From positions 1-42,287 of the forward strand of contig CAJQPT010000131.1 in the NCBI GenBank assembly GCA_905480285.1: a DNA stretch of 42,287 bases, given 5' to 3'. Source of the stretch: an uncultured bacterium. Its GTDB lineage: Bacteria; Planctomycetota; UBA1135; GCA-002686595. Each line of letters starts with the position of its first letter. Position 1 is the stretch's first letter. Under the pieces are notes generated by a model that did not search any database, was not told the DNA's origin, and saw only the letters and a program-made list of their open reading frames with translations. A program made the translations under genes and the position numbers. Below are positions 33,706-40,611 of the stretch, one piece after another.

Positions 33706-34200
33706 TCAGAAGGACTCGCCGGAGCCCTCGCCTTCGCCTTCGTCCTCGCCGACGATCTCGTCCCCGTCACCGACCTCGCCGAGGACCTCGGCGACGCGGG
33801 CGAGGGGCACATCGATCCCGTCGATACCGAGGAAGATCTCGCCGTTCTGGACCCTCGCGGAGTCCACGGCGCCCTGGGCCATCTCACCCGAGACCGGGTC
33901 GAGATAGCCGACACGCTGGCCCACGAGGCCGCTGGCACCCGTGAGCTGGTCCATCAGGGCGTTGCCCTGCTGCAGGCGGGCCATGCCCACCAGGTTCTCA
34001 TTCACGAGCTCCATCTGCTCCAGCGAGGAGAACTGCGCCAGCTGGGCGGCGAGCTCCTCATTCGACTGAGGCGACATGGGGTCCTGGTTCTGAAGCTGGG
34101 TGACCAGCAGCTGCGTGAACGCGTTCTTGTCGAGCTGCTGGTTGGCCGTCGCATTGGAGAAGCTCCGCTGCGCGTCCTGAATTCCGATTCCGTCAATCAT
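33706..34200 (-). CDS. flgD: Hook cap/scaffold protein FlgD, short form with acidic tail
   Basis: FlgD caps the growing hook. The N-terminal export and capping region shows LDKNAFTQLLVTQLQNQDPM followed by AAQLAQFSSLEQMELVNENL, the family hallmark. At 164 residues it is shorter than enteric FlgD (231). The part after the cap region is only about 80 residues and does not obviously contain both the tudor-like and Ig-like domains. It ends in a Glu/Gly/Asp-rich tail (GEDEGEGEGSGESF). It lies 26 bases after fliK. Confidence 0.92.
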   Translation of the reverse strand: MIDGIGIQDAQRSFSNATANQQLDKNAFTQLLVTQLQNQDPMSPQSNEELAAQLAQFSSLEQMELVNENLVGMARLQQGNALMDQLTGASGLVGQRVGYLDPVSGEMAQGAVDSARVQNGEIFLGIDGIDVPLARVAEVLGEVGDGDEIVGEDEGEGEGSGESF

Positions 34201-34226
34201 GGCTGCCTGCTGTTGTGGTTTGAGTA

Positions 34227-35432
34227 TCAGGCGGTGAGGTCCACACCGCCCTCGGCGGTGCGTGTAGCGAGTTGTTGGACGAGCGCCTCGGGGCTGGCGA
34301 TGGGACTGGCCTCATCGCCGCTCTGGCCCCGGCGCGCACCGGAGTCCTGCCCGCGCTCGCCTTGTTCCGAGCGGGCCTGGGCGTCCGCTTCGGCGGAGGT
34401 CATCAGCCCGAGGTTGAGCTCCACGCTCTCCGCGCCGTCCCGACTCAGCCAGGCCCGAAGCTCGGGCGCATGGGCCTCAAGGACGGCCAGCGTCTCGGCG
34501 CTCTCGGCGGCGATGGACGCGTGGACGGCGCCCTGGTCGACCTTCACGTGGAGCCGCAGGCGGCCGAGGTCAACGGGGTTGAGGTTGATGGTGGCCTCTC
34601 GGTCGCCGCCCTGGATGCGCACCTTCAGCTGCTCGAGGATGGCCTCCGCGCGCTGCATGGAGGACGCGGGCTTGGCCGGCGCCGTCTTGTTCGTCGGTGC
34701 ACCCGCGGCCGTCTCGACCCGGGTGCCCGCGGCGGTCGCAGCGGCGGGTGGGCGGTTGCCACCGGATGCCACCCCGGGCAGAGGCTGGCCCGTCCCAGGG
34801 GCCCTGAAGACCCCCGAGATCGCCGGCGCGGGTCCGGCAGAGGCCCCCATGGAGAGCGTCATCGGACCCGTAGGCTGCTGGGGCTGGGCCCCGAGGGTCG
34901 GGCCATAGGGCGCCTCGGTGACGTCCTCAGGCTCGATGGTCGAGCCCTGGGCGTCACTGGCGTCGGTCCACCCGGCGGCCTTCTCCTGACCGGAGAGCTT
35001 GCCGCCGTGGCGCCCGGAGGCTGCCTTCTGCCCGCCTCTGAACTCTGCGCTACGACGGCTCGACCCTGACTGTTCGGTGGCGCGGTCCGCCTGACGCGCG
35101 GCGTCATTGCGCTGGGCATCGGCCCGGGCGTCACGCACCTGCTGATCATCTCTGACCGCCGACTCGCGGCGCCTGACCTGCTTGGCGGAGTCCGTTCGCC
35201 CATCACGAATGCGTGCGGCGACGTTGTCTTCCACCTCTTCACGGGACCGTCGCGTCATCGTCGATCCTTCGGATGACTTCAGCTCCAGGTACTCCGAGAA
35301 CCTCCCCGCGGCGGGCGATCCGCCTGGGCTACCCGCTCCAGGGGTGGTGGACGTGGGCGGCCGCTCCGTGCCGAGCGCCCGCCCTTCCATATCCATGGAA
35401 CGGAGATTCGAATGGGACTTCAAATACTCCAT
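34227..35432 (-). CDS. fliK: Hook-length control protein FliK
   Basis: FliK is the secreted ruler that sets hook length and switches export specificity. The C-terminal domain carries the family motif INLNPVDLGRLRLHVKVDQGAVHASIAAES followed by LEAHAPELRAWL. The first 250 residues are low-complexity and rich in Ala, Gly, Pro, Gln and charged residues, as usual. The start is uncertain: I chose the ATG at 35432 because a consensus sigma-54 site places transcription two bases before it. Alternatives are the ATG at 35396, where codon bias becomes gene-like, and the ATG at 35258, which has a good AAGGA site. It leads the fliK-flgD-flgE unit. Confidence 0.85.
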   Translation of the reverse strand: MEYLKSHSNLRSMDMEGRALGTERPPTSTTPGAGSPGGSPAAGRFSEYLELKSSEGSTMTRRSREEVEDNVAARIRDGRTDSAKQVRRRESAVRDDQQVRDARADAQRNDAARQADRATEQSGSSRRSAEFRGGQKAASGRHGGKLSGQEKAAGWTDASDAQGSTIEPEDVTEAPYGPTLGAQPQQPTGPMTLSMGASAGPAPAISGVFRAPGTGQPLPGVASGGNRPPAAATAAGTRVETAAGAPTNKTAPAKPASSMQRAEAILEQLKVRIQGGDREATINLNPVDLGRLRLHVKVDQGAVHASIAAESAETLAVLEAHAPELRAWLSRDGAESVELNLGLMTSAEADAQARSEQGERGQDSGARRGQSGDEASPIASPEALVQQLATRTAEGGVDLTA

Positions 35433-35444
35433 CGACGGCCATGG

Positions 35445-35460
35445 AGCAATGGCCGTGCCA
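35445..35460 (-). promoter_or_regulatory. Sigma-54 (RpoN) promoter of fliK-flgD-flgE
   Basis: TGGCACGGCCATTGCT on the minus strand matches the consensus TGGCACG-N4-TTGCW at every defined position. The predicted start near 35434 is two bases before an ATG in the fliK frame at 35432. Confidence 0.8.
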
Positions 35461-35511
35461 AGCGCGCCGCGGGGCCGCAGGCGAGGTCTCGGCCACAATC
35501 AGGTGGAAGAC

Positions 35512-35529
35512 CTTTCCGGCCCCGGAAAG
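35512..35529 (-). terminator. Hairpin just after rpiA
   Basis: CTTTCCGG and CCGGAAAG form an 8-bp stem with a 2-base loop three bases past the rpiA stop. On the minus strand only GTCTTCC follows, so it is a weak terminator at best. Confidence 0.4.
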
Positions 35530-35532
35530 TCC

Positions 35533-36219
35533 TTACGCCCCTTTCTTTCGCAGGTCCGCCGACCCGTCGTCGTGACCGATCACCAGCGTGCGCGCGAGGT
35601 TGATGAAGAGGCCGGACTCCACGACTCCAGGGATCGCGTCGAGGGCCAACTCCAGCTGGGCGGCGTCCGAGATGCCGCTCTCGAAGTGAACGTCGAGGAT
35701 CTGGTTGCCGTTGTCGGTCAGGTAGGAGGCGCCCTCCGCCCCCCGCAGCTTCGGAGCACCGCCGAGCGCCCGGATCCCGCGCTCCACCGCCGCCCGTGCG
35801 AAGGGGACGACCTCGACGGGGAGGTCGAATGTGGTCCCCAGGGTGCCCACGACCTTCTCCGGGCCGACGACGACCACCATGTGCTCGGTGGCGGCCGCCA
35901 CGACCTTCTCACGCAGCAGCGCGCCGCCGCCGCCCTTGATCATGGCGTAGTCCCCGTCGATCTCGTCCGCCCCATCAATGGTGACGTCGAAGCGCTCCAC
36001 CTCGTCAAGGGTCGCCAGCGGGATGCCGAACTCGCGGGCCTTGTTCTCGGTGTCCACGGACGTCGGCACGCCGCGGATCACCAGACCCTCGTCCCGGATC
36101 CGCTCCCCAAGGCGCTCGAGGGCAAAGAACACGGTCGAGCCGGTCCCCAGCCCAACGTCTTGTCCGGTCTCCACCACGTCTGCTGCGCGGCGACCCGCGG
36201 CTCTCTTGGAAGCGCTCAT
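35533..36219 (-). CDS. rpiA: Ribose-5-phosphate isomerase A
   Basis: RpiA interconverts ribose 5-phosphate and ribulose 5-phosphate in the pentose phosphate pathway. The 228-residue protein has VGLGTGSTVFFALERL, DVTIDGADEIDGDY and MIKGGGGALLREKVVA, the phosphate-binding and catalytic segments of the family, and the usual length. TAAGTT lies exactly six bases before the ATG at 36219, with no ribosome-binding site, suggesting a leaderless mRNA. It reads toward fliK, but a hairpin and the sigma-54 promoter separate the two. It is divergent from the sulfatase gene. Confidence 0.96.
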   Translation of the reverse strand: MSASKRAAGRRAADVVETGQDVGLGTGSTVFFALERLGERIRDEGLVIRGVPTSVDTENKAREFGIPLATLDEVERFDVTIDGADEIDGDYAMIKGGGGALLREKVVAAATEHMVVVVGPEKVVGTLGTTFDLPVEVVPFARAAVERGIRALGGAPKLRGAEGASYLTDNGNQILDVHFESGISDAAQLELALDAIPGVVESGLFINLARTLVIGHDDGSADLRKKGA

Positions 36220-36225
36220 GGGGCC

Positions 36226-36231
36226 AACTTA
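36226..36231 (-). promoter_or_regulatory. Candidate -10 element for rpiA (leaderless type)
   Basis: TAAGTT on the minus strand is followed by exactly six bases (GGCCCC) and then the ATG at 36219. Confidence 0.5.
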
Positions 36232-36303
36232 GCGCCCAGGGCAGCCGGCTGCGATCATGGGCCGGGCTGCCCGAGGCGCTTGGACGACATCCGCGGATCC
36301 CTG

Positions 36304-36309
36304 TAGGGT
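36304..36309 (+). promoter_or_regulatory. Candidate -10 element for the sulfatase gene (leaderless type)
   Basis: TAGGGT is followed by seven bases and then the ATG at 36317. The spacing is one base longer than the commonest form in this window. Confidence 0.4.
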
Positions 36310-36316
36310 CGTGGCC

Positions 36317-37900
36317 ATGCTCCTCTCCCAGAGACCCCGCCTGGTCACCTCCCTCGTGTTGCTCCTGGCCGCCTCCGCGGCCTCCCCCGCTGCTGCGACC
36401 GCGCAGGAGAGCGGTCCCAAGGGGAGCCGGCCCAACATTCTGTTCATCTTCAGCGATGACCACGCCACCGACGCCATCGGGGCGTACGGCGGGCGACTCG
36501 CGGGCGTGGACCCCACGCCCCGCATCGACCAGCTGGCGAGCGAGGGCATGGTCTTCCGGCGCTCCTTCTGCACCAACTCCATCTGCGGGCCGAGCCGCGC
36601 CGTGATCCTCACGGGCAAGCACAGCCACGTGAACGGGTTCGAGCAGAACGGGAACCGCTTCGACGGGGGCCAGCCGACCTTCCCGAAGATGCTGAAGAAG
36701 GCGGGCTACACCACCGCCATGATCGGCAAGTGGCACCTGGGGAGCGACCCCCAGGGCTTCGACTACTGGGACGTGCTCCCTGGCCAGGGGGCCTACTACA
36801 ACCCACGCCTCAAGCGCGCCGAGGGCCCCCGGGTCGTGGAGGGGCACTGCACCGACATCGTCACCGACCTCGCCCTCGAGTGGCTCGAGGGGAACAAGGA
36901 CTCCGAGCAGCCCTGGCTGCTCATGTGCCAGCACAAGGCGCCCCACCGCACGTGGATGCCCGCCGCCCGGCACCTGGACCTGTACGCCGACATGGACCTC
37001 CCGGTCCCCGACACCCTCTTCGACGATCACGCGGACAACTCGAGCGCCGCGGCCCGCTCCGAGATGTCGATCGCGGAGCACATGTACCTCTTCTATGACC
37101 TCTTCGTACCGCCGGTGGAGGGCGCGGACCCGAAGAAGGGCGGCTCCCTGGACGCCTCGGGTCAGCGCAACCTGGATCGTATGACGCCGGCGCAGCGGGC
37201 CCTCTGGGATGCCGCCTACGGCCCCCGCAACGCCGCCTTCCGCGCGGCCAATCTCGAGGGCGAGGATCTCGTTCGCTGGAAGTACCAGCGCTACGTGAAG
37301 AACTACCTGCGCTGCGTGCGCGGCGTGGACGAGAGCGTCGGGCGCCTGGTGGACTGGCTCGCGGAGAACGGCCTCGATGAGAACACCATCGTCATCTACT
37401 CGTCCGACCAGGGCTTCTACCTGGGTGACCACGGCTGGTACGACAAGCGCTGGATGTACGAGGAGTCCCTGGAGATGCCCTTCGTCATCCGCTGGCCGGG
37501 CGTCGTGCCCGCGGGGGGCACGTCGGACGCACTGATCCAGAACCTCGACTACGCCCCCACGTTCCTCGAGGCCGCCGGCGCCGAGATCCCCGCGGACATG
37601 CAGGGCCGCTCCCTGATCCCGGTCCTCGGCGGCGAGACCCCCGAGGACTGGCGCGACGCCATCTACTACCGCTACTTCGAGTTCCCCGGCCCGCACCAGG
37701 TCGCCAAGCACTACGGCATCCGCACGGACCGCTACAAGCTCATGTACTTCCACGACATCGACCAGTGGGAGTTCTATGACCTCCAGGAAGATCCCGACGA
37801 GCTCACGAACGTGTTCGGCGCCCCCGAACACACCGCCCGCATCGCCCGCCTGGCCACGCGCCTCGGTGAGATGAAGGCTGCGGCGCTCGACACCGATTGA
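36317..37900 (+). CDS. Secreted type I sulfatase
   Basis: This 527-residue arylsulfatase-family enzyme has a signal peptide (MLLSQRPRLVTSLVLLLAAS...), which fixes the ATG at 36317 over an upstream in-frame ATG at 36257. The metal-binding Asp pair is D47-D48 in FIFSDDHATD. The formylglycine motif is C90-G-P-S-R94, so it needs a sulfatase-modifying enzyme. The second metal site D364-Q365 lies in SSDQGFYLGDHGWYDKRWMY, followed by EMPFVIRWPG. It most resembles sulfatases acting on sulfated glycans; the exact sugar is unknown. Large sulfatase sets are typical of Planctomycetota. It is divergent from rpiA. Confidence 0.94.
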   Translation: MLLSQRPRLVTSLVLLLAASAASPAAATAQESGPKGSRPNILFIFSDDHATDAIGAYGGRLAGVDPTPRIDQLASEGMVFRRSFCTNSICGPSRAVILTGKHSHVNGFEQNGNRFDGGQPTFPKMLKKAGYTTAMIGKWHLGSDPQGFDYWDVLPGQGAYYNPRLKRAEGPRVVEGHCTDIVTDLALEWLEGNKDSEQPWLLMCQHKAPHRTWMPAARHLDLYADMDLPVPDTLFDDHADNSSAAARSEMSIAEHMYLFYDLFVPPVEGADPKKGGSLDASGQRNLDRMTPAQRALWDAAYGPRNAAFRAANLEGEDLVRWKYQRYVKNYLRCVRGVDESVGRLVDWLAENGLDENTIVIYSSDQGFYLGDHGWYDKRWMYEESLEMPFVIRWPGVVPAGGTSDALIQNLDYAPTFLEAAGAEIPADMQGRSLIPVLGGETPEDWRDAIYYRYFEFPGPHQVAKHYGIRTDRYKLMYFHDIDQWEFYDLQEDPDELTNVFGAPEHTARIARLATRLGEMKAAALDTD

Positions 37901-38009
37901 CCCGGAGACGCGGCCCTCGGTCGCGCCTGACGGGAATCTCTCCCAGGTTGAGGACTCCAGGCCACCAGGCTTCAGAGCTCCAGCCTCTCCGACCGACGGG
38001 GAGACTGGT

Positions 38010-40577
38010 ATGTCGCATCGATCCCCGATCCTGGCAGCTGCTGGGGCCTTGGGCCTCGCAGCGTGTGGAATGGAGGGCGTCTCGGTCTCAGGACCGGAGA
38101 CGACCGTGGGCTTCGTCAGCAGCGCCTCGAGCCACGGGGAAGACGACGGGGCTCTGTTCATCGCCGTCGAGCTGACCACGGACCTCAACGCGCTGCCCCA
38201 GCCGGTCTCCGTCACGGTCTCCGACGGCCTGTCCGGCTCTGCCACCAGCGGGGCCGACTACGTCCCGTTCGCCCCGATCGAGGCGTCCTTTCCCGCGGGC
38301 TCACTCAGCGGCGCGACGACCCTCGTCCAGGTCACCGCCCTCGGAGACAACCTCGCCGAGGGAGCCGACGAGACCGTCCAGCTGGTCCTCACCGACGCGT
38401 CCGGGGCCACCCTCGGGAGCACCACCGAGACCCTGCTCAGCCTGACCGATGCCGAGAGCGCCGACGTGCGCTTCGTACAGCCCACGAGCCTCACGCCGGA
38501 TGAGTCGCCGGCGAGCTACGACATGGACGTCGAGCTCGTCCTCTCCGCCGGAGCGACCCTCGCCTTTGACATCGACCTCGTCGCCGTGGACGGAGGCGCG
38601 GGGACGGCGACCTCCACTGCGGACTACCAGGCGGTCGCGCCAGCCGCGATCCAGTTCAGCGCGGGCACCCCCTCGGGGGCCACGCGCACCGTCACCGTGG
38701 ACGTCCTCGATGACGCCCTCTCGGAGGGGCCGGAGACGGTCCGCCTGAGCCTCTCGGGGGCCGACCTCTCCCGGCTCACCCTGGCGGGGCCCGCCGAGCA
38801 CGTGCTCACGATTGTCGACGACGAGGGAGCGCCCACTCCCCTGTTCGGGGCGAGCCACGGGCCGACCACCGGGGTCGAGACCACCCTCGTGTCTGGAGAC
38901 ACCGTGGACCTCGGCACCATGCCCAACGAGGGCGGCGCGAGCGTCGGCACCCTCCTGGTCCTCGCGAACCAGGGCGGCGCGGACATGCTCCTCGGCCAGC
39001 CCACCTTCGGCGGGACGGACCCGACCGACTTCTCCCTGGAGATCGAGGCCGCCAGCTTCGAGAACGGCGAGATGGTCGTCGCGTCCATGTCCGCCCCAGG
39101 AGAGACCGTCGACCTGGCCGCGCCGTTCGTACGCGCCGCCGCCCTCGGCCCGCCCGCTGCCACGGCACGCCCCGGCGTCGAGGTGGCGGTGGACGCCGCC
39201 AGCCTCGCCGACCTGCAGTACTTCGACCACGTCCGCCTGCACGGCTTCCCCGTGCCCGGGGGCGGCGACGTCACCCTGGAGCTGGACCGGATTCCCCTGC
39301 CGATCACGAGAGACGCCGTGCTGGCCCTCGACGGCAGGCCCGTCTCGGGGGGCCTCCGGGCCGCGCTCGGGGACCTCTCGACCTGGAGCGGACGGGCCCT
39401 CGAGCTCCCCGGCAGCCGCGTCTTCCTCGCCCTGCGCGAGGCCGGCCCCGAGGGCTGGATCGAGCTGCCCTTCGAGGACGGGCGCTTCATTCACCTCACC
39501 ACCGAGACCGCCGCCACCCCCGGAACCGCGGCCACCTGTCGCCTCATTCACGAGGATGACCTGCTGGCCCTGGCGCCGGACGCCCGCCCGCCCCTGTGCA
39601 GCGGCATGGAGCTCCCGCCGGGCGCCCAGCTCCCCTCACAGCTGGCCTCCTTTGGCAGCGGCGGCGCGGCGCCCGGTGCCCTACCCGGTGCTCTACCCGG
39701 CGCTCTACCCGGCGCTCTACCCGGTGACGGGGACCCGCCGACCTCGGGCCTCGTGACCGTCGCCACGTGCCGCCTCGCCATCGAGACCGACTGGCAGTTC
39801 TTCCAGAAGTTCGGGAACGCCTCCGACGCCACGGCCTACGTCACCGGCCTCATCGCCGCGATCAGCGACGTGTACTTCGAGCACGTCCAGACCACCCTCA
39901 CGATCGCCTACATCGGCCTCCACTCCACCTCCGCCGATCCCTGGACCGCGCCCGACGTCGGCGCCAGCGCCGGCGCGCTGCTGAGCGAGTTCCGCAGCAG
40001 CTGGAACAGCTCGGGGTGGCCCGTGTCTGCCGACCTCGCGCACTTCATGTCCGGCGCGGACCTCGGCGGCGGCATCGCGTATGTGAACGTGCTGTGCAGC
40101 CCGAACTTCGCCTACGGGGTCAGCGGGAACATGAACGGCAACATTGACTGGGGGACCTGGACCGGCAACCCCGGGAGCTTCACCTGGGACTTCGTGGTGG
40201 TGGCCCACGAGCTGGGGCACAACTTCGGCGCCGAACACACCCACGAGTACTGTCCGCCCATCGACACCTGCACCACCAACTGCACCGGCGGCACTGCCTG
40301 CAGCCTGGGCACGCTGATGAGCTATTGCCACTCCTGCGGCGGCATGAACAGCATCGACCTCCGCTTCCACCCGCAGGTCTCCAACATCATGCGGAGCCGG
40401 GTGGACGCCAGCTGCCTGGGCGACGCGACCATGCAGGCGGGGGACACCATCCAGTACCGCCTGCGCTTCGCGCCCCGCAGCGGCGCGGGCGCGAAGAACG
40501 CCACCCTGGACGTGGGGCACGACGCGGCAAACGCGCCGTCGCCCTTCACGATCAACGTGACGGGCCTGGCCCAGTAG
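38010..40577 (+). CDS. Lipoprotein with Calx-beta domains and M12B-type zinc metalloprotease domain
   Basis: This 855-residue secreted protein has a lipobox at LAAC (C19), so it is probably lipid-anchored. Two Calx-beta-like domains follow (about residues 30-150 and 150-275; ATSGADYVPF and ATSTADYQAV start matching strands, and DNLAEGADETVQL and DALSEGPETVRL close them). A middle region of about 300 residues is unassigned and ends in a Gly-Ala-Leu-Pro repeat. The metalloprotease domain has H733-E-L-G-H737-x5-H743 (HELGHNFGAEH), with a downstream Met-turn candidate (LMSYC) and many cysteines (CPPIDTCTTNC). A reprolysin-like fold is likely. A GGGGAG ribosome-binding site precedes the ATG. The substrate is unknown. 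Confidence 0.88.
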   Translation: MSHRSPILAAAGALGLAACGMEGVSVSGPETTVGFVSSASSHGEDDGALFIAVELTTDLNALPQPVSVTVSDGLSGSATSGADYVPFAPIEASFPAGSLSGATTLVQVTALGDNLAEGADETVQLVLTDASGATLGSTTETLLSLTDAESADVRFVQPTSLTPDESPASYDMDVELVLSAGATLAFDIDLVAVDGGAGTATSTADYQAVAPAAIQFSAGTPSGATRTVTVDVLDDALSEGPETVRLSLSGADLSRLTLAGPAEHVLTIVDDEGAPTPLFGASHGPTTGVETTLVSGDTVDLGTMPNEGGASVGTLLVLANQGGADMLLGQPTFGGTDPTDFSLEIEAASFENGEMVVASMSAPGETVDLAAPFVRAAALGPPAATARPGVEVAVDAASLADLQYFDHVRLHGFPVPGGGDVTLELDRIPLPITRDAVLALDGRPVSGGLRAALGDLSTWSGRALELPGSRVFLALREAGPEGWIELPFEDGRFIHLTTETAATPGTAATCRLIHEDDLLALAPDARPPLCSGMELPPGAQLPSQLASFGSGGAAPGALPGALPGALPGALPGDGDPPTSGLVTVATCRLAIETDWQFFQKFGNASDATAYVTGLIAAISDVYFEHVQTTLTIAYIGLHSTSADPWTAPDVGASAGALLSEFRSSWNSSGWPVSADLAHFMSGADLGGGIAYVNVLCSPNFAYGVSGNMNGNIDWGTWTGNPGSFTWDFVVVAHELGHNFGAEHTHEYCPPIDTCTTNCTGGTACSLGTLMSYCHSCGGMNSIDLRFHPQVSNIMRSRVDASCLGDATMQAGDTIQYRLRFAPRSGAGAKNATLDVGHDAANAPSPFTINVTGLAQ
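39672..39720 (+). repeat. 12-base tandem repeat coding for (PGAL)n
   Basis: Four units of CCCGGYGCYCTA begin at 39672, 39684, 39696 and 39708, with a partial fifth. It encodes a Pro-Gly-Ala-Leu linker just before the protease domain of the metalloprotease lipoprotein. Confidence 0.9.
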
Positions 40578-40591
40578 GGCTCACCGTCCGC

Positions 40592-40611
40592 GAGGCTCCG
40601 CGCGGAGCCTC
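40592..40611. terminator. Bidirectional terminator between the metalloprotease gene and dsbD
   Basis: GAGGCTCCGC and GCGGAGCCTC form a perfect 20-base palindrome (8-bp stem, GCGC loop) between convergent genes; it overlaps the dsbD stop codon. No T-run is present. Confidence 0.5.

Noticed and set aside
36005-38245. 746-codon minus-strand frame antisense to the sulfatase gene
   Set aside because: The plus strand has the complete sulfatase with its active-site motifs; the antisense frame is His/Val/Gly-rich shadow sequence.
39672-39720. CRISPR-like array
   Set aside because: Units are 12 bases with no spacers and lie inside a coding frame.
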